Origin: Euryarchaeota archaeon UBA128 | GTDB lineage: Archaea > Thermoplasmatota > Poseidoniia > Poseidoniales > Poseidoniaceae | Assembly (NCBI GenBank): GCA_002496955.1 | Contig: DALZ01000133.1 | Location: 11,041-23,758, forward strand | DNA length: 12,718 bases | Reading direction: 5' to 3' | Shown: piece after piece, positions 1 through 9,600 of the stretch | Layout of the letters: each line of letters begins with the position of its first letter | How positions within the stretch are numbered: the stretch's first letter is position 1 | The notes under the pieces: generated by a model | Seen by the model: only the letters and a program-made list of their open reading frames with translations | The model's database searches: none | What the model was told of the DNA's origin: nothing | Position numbers and translations under genes: made by a program

Positions 1-532
1 CGGCATCTGAGACAAGGTCAATTTTGTTGAGCATAATGCGGTCAGCAAAGGCGAGTTGTTCAACGGCCTCATTTTCAACTCCATCAGGCTTCTCTTCTTC
101 GATGTGTGGTATGATATGTTTTGCATCAACAACCGTTATTATACCATCCAATTTATACCGCTCAGTTACTCTGTCATCAATAAAAAATGTTTGAGCAACA
201 GGTGCCGGGTCAGCAAGTCCTGTAGTTTCAATTAATACTCCATCAAAGTCTCTGATACGGTCATAAAGATCATCTAGAACCTCGGTTAAATCGCCTCTTA
301 CCGTACAGCATATACAACCATTCATGACCTCAATGATGCTCTCTTCAGAGCTTTCAACCAAGATATTTTCATCAATACCGACATCGCCAAATTCGTTTTC
401 AATAACTGCGAACTTCATTTTATGCTCAGTACTCGATAAAATATGATTCAATAGTGTGGTTTTACCTGAACCCAGAAATCCCGTCAATACGGTGACTGGA
501 ATTTGCCTGTCAACTGACTTATTGTTTGTCAT
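1..532 (-). CDS. COG0523/CobW-family GTPase (metallochaperone type), partial
   Basis: This is the N-terminal 177 residues of a G3E-family P-loop GTPase; the rest lies beyond the left edge. Seen: Walker A GFLGSGKT at residues 18-25, the family signature CICC at 73-76, switch/Walker B region with ETTGLADPAP at 102-111, and the guanine-specificity motif NKID at 169-172. Family knowledge: the Cys-x-Cys-Cys motif binds a metal, and members deliver or insert Zn, Co or other metals in a GTP-dependent way (CobW, YjiA, ZNG1 and nitrile-hydratase activator types). Which metal or client this one serves cannot be told, because the histidine-rich or C-terminal domain that often distinguishes subgroups is missing. 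The ATG at 532 begins just before the conserved first beta strand. It has no Shine-Dalgarno, but a TATA-like box lies about 26 bases upstream. The gene is divergent from the DsrE-like gene. Confidence 0.93.
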   Translation of the reverse strand, partial: MTNNKSVDRQIPVTVLTGFLGSGKTTLLNHILSSTEHKMKFAVIENEFGDVGIDENILVESSEESIIEVMNGCICCTVRGDLTEVLDDLYDRIRDFDGVLIETTGLADPAPVAQTFFIDDRVTERYKLDGIITVVDAKHIIPHIEEEKPDGVENEAVEQLAFADRIMLNKIDLVSDA

Positions 533-554
533 ATTTCAAATTCATTAACTGTAG

Positions 555-561
555 TATATAA
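555..561 (-). promoter_or_regulatory. Candidate archaeal TATA box for the CobW-family gene
   Basis: On the minus strand the stretch reads TTATATA, centred about 26 bases before the ATG at 532. Archaeal TATA boxes sit about 26 bases before the transcription start, so transcription would begin at or next to the start codon and give a leaderless mRNA. This fits the absence of an SD sequence. The motif is nearly palindromic (TATATAA on the plus strand) and could also serve the divergent gene. A second AT-rich element, TATTTAT at 569-575, is the better placed candidate for the plus strand, predicting a start near 598-600. These are motif calls by eye only. Confidence 0.4.
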
Positions 562-633
562 TCAAAAGTATTTATCCGTCTATCACAAGAGATATCGAAA
601 TGATTGTAGACATTGTGCGATATGGTTTATGAC

Positions 634-1032
634 ATGAAGAGGAAATTCTTTGTCAAAATTGTTAGCGACCCTGAGGTCGATTTAAGAAAAAGCATCGTGG
701 GCATAGCGTGTGCTGCACAAGCGGTGCAGGATGGCTATGATGTGCACATGTTTTTTGCAGCAAACGGTGTAAAGATGTTAAATGCCGATTTTATCGAGCG
801 AGTAAACCAATCTGGAATGTTACCGAATGGCAAGATTGTAGAGTTGATGCAAGTGGTTACTGAGGGAGCAAAAGATGTCTACTGTTCAACCGGTTCTCAA
901 GCTGCAAACGGAGTTACTAAGGAAAATGCTGACTCAGTGTTGCTTTCTGGTTATGAGACATGGATGACATGGAGCGGCCCTCCCGGCGTCATAAGTCTGA
1001 GTGCTGCTTGTAATGTTCACTTGGTTTACTAG
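634..1032 (+). CDS. DsrE/DsrF-like family small protein
   Basis: A 132-residue protein that looks like the DsrE/F/YchN fold: a first beta strand (KFFVKIVSD), a helix with GIACAAQAVQDGYDV, a strand with the typical 'HMFFAANGVKML', and a later strand ending in a cysteine followed by a glycine-rich loop (VYCSTGSQAANGV; Cys84 from this start). Family knowledge: DsrE-like proteins include sulfur-relay carriers such as TusD/DsrE, in which a cysteine at about this position carries persulfide, and many uncharacterised members. I infer a sulfur-transfer or redox role only weakly; no other Tus or Dsr gene is present. I chose ATG 634 because it places the first beta strand at once. ATG 622 and TTG 613 are in-frame alternatives, and none has an SD. 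The next gene, on the same strand, starts 21 or 42 bases downstream, so the two may be co-transcribed. Confidence 0.7.
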   Translation: MKRKFFVKIVSDPEVDLRKSIVGIACAAQAVQDGYDVHMFFAANGVKMLNADFIERVNQSGMLPNGKIVELMQVVTEGAKDVYCSTGSQAANGVTKENADSVLLSGYETWMTWSGPPGVISLSAACNVHLVY

Positions 1033-1053
1033 GGGAAAGCGACGATTTATTGA

Positions 1054-1698
1054 GTGATAACACCACCGATATGCATGGCAAAGCGACCTGCAACTGATGT
1101 ATTCCATGACTGGGCGTTGAATGGTAAAGATGAAGGGATGGAAATAGGGCACGCTTTTGCGGTAAATCAAATGTTAAGTTTCATCTTCGAGAAAACCGAA
1201 CAAATGCAACGTAATTTCTCCGCAGTCGATGTTGGATGTGGAAACGGCTGGGTGGTCCGCCTGCTGAATGAACATCAAAGGTGCGAATATGCTGAAGGAA
1301 TTGATGGCGCGGCTGCGATGATTGAAAAGGCGAAAAATATTGACCAAAATGGCAACTACTTCCTCTGCAAGTTACCCGAATATCAATCAAGCAGAAAATT
1401 CGATGTTATACATTCAATGGAGTTCCTCTACTACCTAAAAAATCCCCAGAATATGTTGAAGGTATTCTGTGAGCAGTGGCTAAATTCAGGTGGTTGGGCG
1501 GTAATCGGCGTCGATCATTATCTTGAGCATAAAGCAAGTTTGGACTGGCCCGAACATGTTGGGGTTGAGATGACTACTCTTAGCATAGACCAATGGTTAG
1601 AGGCGTGGAAGGGTGCCGGTTTCACTAATATCAAGCATTGGCAAGCCGGGCGGGAAAATCCTGTAACATTGATAATTGCTGGTCAAAAACCAAGCTAA
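1054..1698 (+). CDS. Class I SAM-dependent methyltransferase
   Basis: A 214-residue Rossmann-fold methyltransferase. Seen: motif I VDVGCGNGW at residues 58-66 (the SAM-binding glycine loop), an acidic residue at the end of strand 2 (GID, Asp84) that would bind the ribose hydroxyls, and motif IV FDVIHSMEFLYYL at 116-128. A C-terminal strand pair (TNIKHWQAG, TLIIAGQ) is as in the Methyltransf_11/25 type. The acceptor substrate cannot be read from sequence. The length suits a small-molecule rather than an rRNA enzyme, but this is inference. The start is uncertain: GTG 1054 gives the full length, while ATG 1075 removes seven residues and still keeps the whole fold. A purine-rich stretch AGGGGAAAG at 1031-1039 lies too far upstream to be a good SD for either. 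The TAA stop overlaps the stop of the convergent addA-like gene by 4 bases. Confidence 0.85.
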   Translation: MITPPICMAKRPATDVFHDWALNGKDEGMEIGHAFAVNQMLSFIFEKTEQMQRNFSAVDVGCGNGWVVRLLNEHQRCEYAEGIDGAAAMIEKAKNIDQNGNYFLCKLPEYQSSRKFDVIHSMEFLYYLKNPQNMLKVFCEQWLNSGGWAVIGVDHYLEHKASLDWPEHVGVEMTTLSIDQWLEAWKGAGFTNIKHWQAGRENPVTLIIAGQKPS

Positions 1699-1707
1699 CC
1701 CGGCTTG
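1685..1707 (-). terminator. Candidate terminator downstream of the addA-like gene
   Basis: On the minus strand a short hairpin, CAAGC - 7-base loop - GCTTG, spans the addA stop codon and is followed after one G by five Ts. A 5-bp stem is weak for a bacterial intrinsic terminator, but a U-rich tract alone can stop archaeal RNA polymerase. It would also keep addA transcription from running into the convergent methyltransferase gene, whose stop lies inside the hairpin. Confidence 0.35.
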
Positions 1708-4700
1708 TTCACAAGCGAATCAATGGCTTCGCAAGTGAAACATCGCTTTCCGCCCTCAGATGAGCAATTCGACGGTTCTTCAACGATTGATGGTTCAGCA
1801 GAAAGTTCGGCAATCCATTCCAGATGTTGCAACAAATCTTGTTTCGCTGATGCAAACTCATCATGCGTCAGTTCGACAGACCTACCTGAGGCGGCAATCA
1901 AAATCGCCGGAGGTAAAATTCCTCGCCTCTCAGTAATTGGTTTATCAGATTCAATCGCCTCAAGTGCCATAGAATATAGTGTTAATTGCAGTTTATGTTT
2001 ATCGAGAATGTCTCGCTCAGCAGCGGTCTGAGGATATTTATCAAGTGGATCACCAACGACAGATTGCAAACTTGAGCCTGCATCAGGGTCTCCGGGAGCA
2101 AAATCACCCCTACACCCTGTCGTCTTTAAATCGACTACCTGCAGATATCCATGATTTTTCGAATCTCTGAAGGCCAAGACTAAATCGGCTCTGCCATCGA
2201 AATTTATCTCAATGTTTGCCACTTTGGCTAATTTTCTTGCACCATGAATGGAGAAACCCAGTCGATGAATGTCTAACAACTCTATCCTGTGTTTAAAGAA
2301 AAACGGCAACTCAGTCCTCAGTGCCTCTGGTGTCCGCCCGTGATGCGTTTGTCCTAAACAGTATTTACCAATTAGCCCAGCATTGACTAACTCTGCGAGA
2401 TGTAATAAGCGGTCTCTCATCGCAATTGCTCTTTTCTTATCAAATCCTTCAGCTAACAGTGAGATGCCCTCTTCTTGCAATACTTCCTCAACTAGACTCT
2501 TATCTAGTAACTCATTTTTATTGTCAGTTTGCCATGTCTTCGGCAAAGGTAAAACAGCCAGTTGAGTTCTCTGGAAGGGATTTTGTAAACCTAATTCTAG
2601 TAATCTATGCATTAGTGTTCCAAATAACCGCGGCTCACAGAATAAATCCTGTGATATATCATCAGCAACATCTAATTCTCTAAGTCGCAGCATCTCGGGA
2701 AGCCATCCCTTGATTTCTGATACCCAGTAACCGCGTTTGCAGTCGAAACTTGAATCTAAATCATTAGGGCTTAATTTTACCTTGTGGCTTACTGAGAGTG
2801 TCGGCTGGTGGTCAGGCGCCTTGCTATTGTATTTACTAAGTGCTTGAGTAGCATGCGATTCAATATTTAGCCACTTGGTAAGCGGAGTTAATTGGTGACT
2901 TGACTCAAAGCATTCAGCAGCGTGATAAATTCTAATTGATTTCGTGCATTTTCCTCCTAACTTGGCATCTTGATGTAGTGAATATGGATCTAATTTTACT
3001 ACAACTTCTTGATATGGAGACAACGGCTCATCGAATGAATCATTTGGTAACAACCACGGTGAGTTCTCAATCCGGTTGGTATGAGACATGCTTCTCAAAC
3101 CATCCAACAACATAGCCCCCATGGTGTTCTTTGATGGCTTACTTTTGAAACACAGGCTGTTGTCTGATTTATCAATTGAACAATTAGTATTTGGCGAGCC
3201 TACTAAAATTAAACGATCCTCAACCCGCGTTAATGCCACATAAAATTCTCTTCGCCTTTCTGCTTGACGTTGGGCAGAGTCGATATTTTTAGCAAAATCC
3301 CACAATCCATCATATGGACGGTCCCTAGATGACCATGGATTTATTCTTCCAGCGACTACTTCTGGAGTAACAAGCACATTATTTCTTGAGGATAATGATG
3401 AGTCGGCTTTCCCGGCGTGGAATAAACCCGAAACAACTACGACCTTGGATTGTAGTCCTTTAGCACCATGAATAGTCATTATTTTCACCGCACCACCAGA
3501 AGGGACAGTAATTGATTGAGGGCCCTTATTGCCTAATTTCTGCAGTGATTGCAGATGTGAATAAATCTCAGTCGCTTCATGGCCATACTCACAACCTATA
3601 TCATAAACCAAAGAACACCATAGCTCAGCATTTTGTCTAGCCGTATCATCTGGGTATGCCATTAAAAGATCTGAATGATCTAAAACAATGTCAAATATCT
3701 CGTGAACTGCCCCCTTAGCAGCCAGCGAACTGAGATGGTTAACCAAAATTCGACCACGTTCATCTGGGATGCCTCGTTCGATAATTGGCCACCAATTATC
3801 AGAATGCTTGATATTGGCGAAAATATCGTGTATCTGATGATCGTTTAAACCTGATACTGGTGAACGCGCAAATGAAACTGCAGCGAACTTAGAGTTTGGG
3901 TGGGCTACTAAATTGAGAACAGCCATCAATGAACTGACAACTGGCCGATTCAACAGTTCACCCTGCCGGTCTGAAATAACCGGAATGCCGCGTGCCTCTA
4001 GTCGTCGCAACAAATCAGAAATATGTTTTCTAGAGTGTACCAAAATTGTGATGTCTTTTGGAAGATAATCGTCACCAGAGTCCCCTATTTCAATAAATTT
4101 TGCCGCCTCAGCGCTCCATAATTTAGTTTGCTTATTGTGCAGTAGGCTATGTAGTCTGAGGGCAATTAATTCATGTTCTAGATGAATACTTTTTGAATTT
4201 GGGTCCGAAAATGCATTGTTTGGTTCGCTCAAGTCGAGGAGTGGCGAATCTCTTGACGATTGCAACGGAATGAGCCATTCAAGTTGGCCATCGCTTTTGT
4301 CATCCCTAAATGGACGCAAATCTTGAGCTTTAGCGTGCCAATCGCCCGGCAGTATGTGGTGTCTTGTATCAAAAACATCGGTGAAAATACCATTCATTGT
4401 TTCCATTAGGTTATGCAAGGTTCGATGGTTGGAGGTTAAATCGATATGTCCAAGGTTTCGGTTCTTCAGTCTTTCTTTAGATACTGGAACATATTGCTTG
4501 AGGTTTTTTGGAGAATCCTCGAAACCTACGGGGATGTGGCGCCATGGTAATGACTTCCCGCCACCTAATTCTGTGGTATGTTGGTTAGAGAACGAACCAA
4601 TCTCGCCACCAGCACCAACAGGTCGTGGGTCTCTTCCGTAATCTACCTTTTTCAGATGCTGTAAACGTGGCTCAGACATCTCAATTTGGTTGACTAACTT

Positions 4701-6644
4701 AATGTTATCAACCGTCCTTTGCATTACAGTAACTTCTGCCTGTCTGAAACGGTAAATGCTTTGTTTCATATCACCAACGATACAAATTGTTGGATCCCAT
4801 GGCCCCAATGGTGGTTTGGGGTCATCACTTTGACGCATTCTGCGCCCCCACAACCTAGCAAGAAGCCTGAAATGAGCAGGATTAGTGTCTTGATATTCAT
4901 CGATGATGAATGCGCCGAACCTTCTACGTATTGTCTGTAAAACAGAAAATCTATGTTGTAGATCCACATAGCATTTGGGAAATTCCTGAGCAAGTTGTAA
5001 TGCCGATTTTATGTGTAAATCTAGCCAAGGTTCCTCGCCCAGATTGTCCAATGCCTCTACAACACTCCGTGGGTAGTCATATCGAACAATATCAGGGCAC
5101 CTAGCTAGCAACAAGTCCGCTGCTAACCTCTGAATGTCGTCAAAATCGTGAACTCCTTCGTTTGATTTCTTTAATCGCAATATATCTTGACAACCAGAGT
5201 GAACAACTAGCAGATCAGAGAGAATCATTGATTGGAGTTCCCTCGAAATGGACAGTTTACCAGATGGGGCAATATCGGGTAATTGTTCGTTTATTTCTTG
5301 CGTTCTTAATTCACAATCTAAATCCATAAACTGAAGCGGCGATATTGGGCTCAATAGATAGGAACTTCGACCTAGAATTCTCAACAATCTTCCTTCCTTA
5401 CTGGTAAGGGCCTGATTCATACTCTGGCCTATCACTTTGAGTTGCTCGTAAATGGCTGTTTTGACCGCGGTAGGAATTCCTCTCACCTTCGATTTAGAAA
5501 ACAAGCCCGGCATCCACCCATTACAATGATTTTTTTGCGGTAAGCAGCCCTTCGGAAAGAACGTCATATCATTTTTCAACAGTGATGAGTAACTTGACGA
5601 TGCCAATGCCACCAACCAAACCCATTGCAGCTTGCCTTTTGCATCTGTTGGATAGGAATTTCTAGCAAGGTCCACCAACTGATTAAAGCGAGTGTTGGCG
5701 GTCCCTTGCTCGACTTCGCACATTTGAACTAATGCCTTTGCTTCAGCTAATATTTGATCAACCCAAGAATTTAATTCTACATGCAACTTATCGGCAAATA
5801 TATCGATGATATCTGCCGCAGGTTCAAGAAACATATCAAGTAGAATTTCTGTATCTAGTGGCTTTGACTGATTCCACTGCATACCTTTTTCTCTAGAACG
5901 TTTCTTCATCGCTCTTTTAGATTCCTCAACAAATAATGATTTGGTCAACATTCCAGTAAGTATTACCTCGGCGCGTGCCTGACCTCCGACCAGTATTGCC
6001 AGCCGATTCCGAGATTCGATGAACCTGGTTATATCGCCCCGTACACCTGCTTCAATAGCGTCGCTATTCGACCTTATTCGCCATGACGAGTGAATTGTTT
6101 CCTGAATCAAGAGTGGTGACCTAACCTCAGAGATTTGTTCTTTGCTAGGGTTAATTGAAACTAAGTCTACGTTTGGCGAGACCAATTGTAGCAAGAATGC
6201 GTCGATTGTAGAAATTGGTGCTTCATCCAAGGAAGATAATAGCATCTCGATATCACCAGAATGTCGGATCCTTGGATCGAATACGCCTTTGTTTCCTGAT
6301 GTCGGTAGGGCGCGCGTCGCTTCTAATCTCGACCTTATTCGTGATTTTAGCTCCGCTGCCGCTTTCTTGGTGAAGGTTATCGCTACTACTTCACTAGGCA
6401 GTAGTCCCTGCCATTCTGTCAAATCAGTTCTTTCACGAGCGGGGGCCCTCAGTGCGCCGTGACCGTATAACGGCTTTCGAGGACCATTGGGCAGTAGGAG
6501 GCGCGATCTCTGTTCAGGGGTGATGAGATGTTGGACATATCGTTCAGCCATGACTGTTGTTTTTCCCGTACCGGCACCGGCATCGAGAGCAATGTGCTTG
6601 TCTAAATCTAAACCAAGGATTTGACTATCGTTGAATCTAATCAT
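1695..6644 (-). CDS. addA: AddA-like UvrD/Rep (SF1A) helicase-nuclease subunit
   Basis: A 1649-residue DNA helicase with a C-terminal RecB-family nuclease; Bacillus AddA is near 1230 residues. Motifs seen in order: Walker A GAGTGKTT at 23-30, motif Ia ITFTKKAAAEL at 89-99, STIDAFL, Walker B IIDEYQDT around 580-587 (Asp582, Glu583), motif III GDMKQSIYRFRQ from 624, motif IV SNHR ending at Arg741, motif V TIHGAKG around 1057-1063, and motif VI YVALTR ending at Arg1140. The nuclease has His1346 (GTLMHRLLE), Asp1487 (GRADLV), Asp1505-Leu-Lys1507 (VVDLKT) and Gln1553/Tyr1557 (QLTLY). All catalytic positions look present, so both ATPase and nuclease should be active. Cys1302 (in FDCKRGYW) and Cys1627, 1635 and 1638 flank the nuclease and could hold an iron-sulfur cluster. 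Expected role: the motor and one nuclease of an AddAB complex resecting double-strand ends. The start ATG overlaps the addB stop (ATGA) and follows a strong SD. Plain RecB or a UvrD-family nuclease-helicase is the alternative, but the AddB-like partner favours AddA. Confidence 0.9.
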   Translation of the reverse strand: MIRFNDSQILGLDLDKHIALDAGAGTGKTTVMAERYVQHLITPEQRSRLLLPNGPRKPLYGHGALRAPARERTDLTEWQGLLPSEVVAITFTKKAAAELKSRIRSRLEATRALPTSGNKGVFDPRIRHSGDIEMLLSSLDEAPISTIDAFLLQLVSPNVDLVSINPSKEQISEVRSPLLIQETIHSSWRIRSNSDAIEAGVRGDITRFIESRNRLAILVGGQARAEVILTGMLTKSLFVEESKRAMKKRSREKGMQWNQSKPLDTEILLDMFLEPAADIIDIFADKLHVELNSWVDQILAEAKALVQMCEVEQGTANTRFNQLVDLARNSYPTDAKGKLQWVWLVALASSSYSSLLKNDMTFFPKGCLPQKNHCNGWMPGLFSKSKVRGIPTAVKTAIYEQLKVIGQSMNQALTSKEGRLLRILGRSSYLLSPISPLQFMDLDCELRTQEINEQLPDIAPSGKLSISRELQSMILSDLLVVHSGCQDILRLKKSNEGVHDFDDIQRLAADLLLARCPDIVRYDYPRSVVEALDNLGEEPWLDLHIKSALQLAQEFPKCYVDLQHRFSVLQTIRRRFGAFIIDEYQDTNPAHFRLLARLWGRRMRQSDDPKPPLGPWDPTICIVGDMKQSIYRFRQAEVTVMQRTVDNIKLVNQIEMSEPRLQHLKKVDYGRDPRPVGAGGEIGSFSNQHTTELGGGKSLPWRHIPVGFEDSPKNLKQYVPVSKERLKNRNLGHIDLTSNHRTLHNLMETMNGIFTDVFDTRHHILPGDWHAKAQDLRPFRDDKSDGQLEWLIPLQSSRDSPLLDLSEPNNAFSDPNSKSIHLEHELIALRLHSLLHNKQTKLWSAEAAKFIEIGDSGDDYLPKDITILVHSRKHISDLLRRLEARGIPVISDRQGELLNRPVVSSLMAVLNLVAHPNSKFAAVSFARSPVSGLNDHQIHDIFANIKHSDNWWPIIERGIPDERGRILVNHLSSLAAKGAVHEIFDIVLDHSDLLMAYPDDTARQNAELWCSLVYDIGCEYGHEATEIYSHLQSLQKLGNKGPQSITVPSGGAVKIMTIHGAKGLQSKVVVVSGLFHAGKADSSLSSRNNVLVTPEVVAGRINPWSSRDRPYDGLWDFAKNIDSAQRQAERRREFYVALTRVEDRLILVGSPNTNCSIDKSDNSLCFKSKPSKNTMGAMLLDGLRSMSHTNRIENSPWLLPNDSFDEPLSPYQEVVVKLDPYSLHQDAKLGGKCTKSIRIYHAAECFESSHQLTPLTKWLNIESHATQALSKYNSKAPDHQPTLSVSHKVKLSPNDLDSSFDCKRGYWVSEIKGWLPEMLRLRELDVADDISQDLFCEPRLFGTLMHRLLELGLQNPFQRTQLAVLPLPKTWQTDNKNELLDKSLVEEVLQEEGISLLAEGFDKKRAIAMRDRLLHLAELVNAGLIGKYCLGQTHHGRTPEALRTELPFFFKHRIELLDIHRLGFSIHGARKLAKVANIEINFDGRADLVLAFRDSKNHGYLQVVDLKTTGCRGDFAPGDPDAGSSLQSVVGDPLDKYPQTAAERDILDKHKLQLTLYSMALEAIESDKPITERRGILPPAILIAASGRSVELTHDEFASAKQDLLQHLEWIAELSAEPSIVEEPSNCSSEGGKRCFTCEAIDSLVNKPG

Positions 6645-9600
6645 TGGTGTCCACCTCCAAGCATTGCTGAAGGACTCATTCCACTAGACCGACAATAGTA
6701 GCATTGCTGGCAAGGTGTTGGATGAAAATTACCTTCCTCCGCCGAGATAATCGCCCTTGCAGAGGTTTGAATTCTCTCTTCGATCCATGACCTAAAGCCG
6801 CTAACCTCGGATTCTGAGTTATCTTGGGATGACGTGAAATGATTAGCAGTGTAATTAGTAATGATGCCTATCTTAGCAAGTCTAAGATACTTCATGGCAG
6901 TACTATCTACTTCGACATAATGATGAGTCTGTTCGCCCACCTCACTAATCCCAACACCGATTACCACATCATCTGGGTGGGCGTTTTCCCACGCTTTTGC
7001 ATATAGTGCCAGTTGAACTTCATCAAATATCGCAGTTCTATGCCGGCTACCCTGTTTATCTTTTTTCGGTCCGTCAATATTCTTCAAATCCCTGATTATG
7101 ATCCATCTCTGGTTATCCGAATAAACACCGTCAGCAGCAGCCTGTTGTTTTATTTCGTCGGGAACAAATACAACATCTACTCGATCTATCCGGCCAGATA
7201 AGTTAAATGAAAAATCAGTCTCTTTGTCACCTTTAGTCGTAATTACACAGACATTATTGCCATCATTCAAATTCCATTCACACGCTATGGGCGCGCTATT
7301 CTCAAGTGCTAACTCAGACTCAAGCATCCTGCCGATTCTACCAATGGGTTGCAGATTTATTTCCGAGGCGAGATGCTGTTGCCAGAGTTCTGAGTCAATG
7401 CCCAGCATGTCTCTGCACCTATGATGTGCTACGGCATTTTTACGGGATAGCCATGGTGCATTTTGCTCAATAAATTCTAACGCACTGAGCCACAACTTTT
7501 CCAACGAATCCAATTCTCCCTCACAGAGTGGTTTTGGTGAAGATACTATCTCGGTTCCTTCAGTTACGCCGTGTTGTTGTAAGATGTGAGCAATGATTTC
7601 ATGGACAAGTAGTCCGCGCGTTCTACCATCAACATCCTCACTGGAGTCCTCCGGCTGATTCGCTAACAAGTGCTTTTCAAGCCAAGCACCCCTCGGGCAT
7701 CGCAACCATGATTGTATTCTGCTTGCAGACCAGAATTTCTGTTTGAGTTGTTGTGAAGTAATTCCGGTTATCGATTGAAAAACTTCGCTTCCAGAGTCAA
7801 ATGGGGGTAGCGGCCTTGGATCGATTGCCGGGCTGGTTGATTTAGCACCTCTTTTGCCGAGATGCGGCCAAATTTCAGCATCCACAGTAACCATTTCGGC
7901 TTGTGACCTTGAGGGCCTTAATATCAAGTTGTCAACCGAAACGAGATGTTCTCTTGATTCCCAACTCAGATATTCACCTCGCTCAAGTGTTTTGTGACTC
8001 GGTTGGCGCTTCAGCCGATCATTGAAGATTTCAAATTCGTTAGATTTCGCTAGGTTGCTCAAAGAAATTGGCGCAATGCTGATCGCTTGGTTGTTAGACA
8101 ACTTGAGACCTGCTCTCTGTATCTGATCCCTACCCCTGTTGCCTGAACGACTACCTATTGCGCCGCTGCTTGACATAATCATAGAAAATGGCCTAGGAGT
8201 AAGGCAATTTTGTTTGGACTTATTATCCGTTACTGATATGTCCCAAGGCCTATCTAGATTATCCAAATCATAGTTTTGTGGATTGATGAAAGAGGGTATT
8301 TCGTTCAACACCTGAAATTGATTGATGTTCTTTTGGTGTTGTAAAAATTCTGCCAATGGGGCGCAAGGTCCAAATGCCTCATCTAATGATGTATCCAGCA
8401 CAACCACTGTTTTTGAGGCATTAAGCAGATGTTTGAGCTGGTGCCTTGCTCTGCGAATCTCAATATCTTGGTTAAGAATCCCCAATTTTAATCTCGACTC
8501 GGTATCCAGCCAGGGAATCTTTGGTGCCTTCATCGACCATGAATCTGCATCCACGCCTGCTAAGATGATTAGGTCTGCTTCCAATCCAAACGCCTCATCA
8601 GGAGTCAAGATAGTGATATTCTTCGATTCTGACCTTGATTTAGGTAGTTCGGTTTGGTTAATTATCCGCAAGATGTGACTAATGAAATCACTATATTTTG
8701 TCGGCTGGTTGAACTTAAGTTGATGGAGTTGGGCCATAATTCGATGATGCCCCTCATATACAATTTGAAGCGCTGGAATCGCTCTAGAATATCTAAATTC
8801 ATGCGGTACTAGTTTAGTGAAGTCAAGCGATTGAAAAATCATATTTAGCCATTCTGTACCTGTCTTTATTGGTTCAATCAAAGGTAAATTAACAGAAGAC
8901 GAACAGCCAATACACTCTTTTCCTGCTAACTCGGCAGATTCTCGGCAGAGCGGTGCCCAAATCCTCAATATATTTGCTAACCACCATTGTGTTTCTTCAA
9001 ATTTTTGACTCATAACTGCAATATCGCTTCCAAGGTTCGGTTTGGCAATGGATAGTGTGTAGGACCATCGCTCTAGGGCCCCTGGCCCACCCAAGACATG
9101 GAAGTTTAGGGAGATATTCTGTAAGATGTCTAAGTGAGGTTTGGGTTTCCAATCCGGATTTGTCGGATGAACAAGATTGGATAATTGGGAAAATTCAATA
9201 GGAAAACTAGTATTTCCAATAAGTCGCCTAAGTTTGCTAAAAGACCAAGACTCAAGCCCTTCGCCGATATTTAATGCATTGATGAGTCCCGCGATTGATG
9301 ACTGTTCTCGTAAGTTATTCGATTGCAGATTGCATATCAATCCTAACTCTTGTAATCTTGTTGCCCAGAAATTGACCTTAGTCTCAGCTGCTCCATCAAC
9401 AATAATTATCTTACCTTGATTGGTTTCTAAATAATCGCTAACTAACTCGATAGTTGATGAAATATGGTGTTCTTTTCGCTCAAGAGAAATCCTGTGCCAA
9501 CTAGTTGATTGCTGGATTGCGGTAGCTGACTTCCACTCAAACTCTTCAGTTGTATTGCATATCTTGTGTGGTGGTAACCACTCAGGTAGTGTCCCCTCAG

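Noticed and set aside
533..633. Possible tRNA or small RNA gene in the left divergent region.
   Set aside because: No cloverleaf, T-loop GTTC consensus or stable hairpin is visible; it is best explained as promoter sequence.
934..1390. Minus-strand frames opposite the DsrE-like and methyltransferase genes.
   Set aside because: Both run antisense through conserved motifs of the plus-strand genes and show no protein-like features of their own.
4354..5104. A run of plus-strand open frames opposite addA.
   Set aside because: They lie fully antisense to conserved helicase motifs III-IV and the Walker B region of addA, have no domain signature and mutually overlap; they are shadows of the real gene.
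6641..7771. Cas4-like nuclease suggesting a CRISPR locus.
   Set aside because: The cysteine and PD-(D/E)xK pattern resembles Cas4, but the domain is fused to an AddB-type body and there are no repeats, spacers or other cas genes in the window.
8322..8678. A 118-codon plus-strand frame opposite addB.
   Set aside because: It is antisense to the conserved central AddB strand region, has no recognisable domain and no SD.
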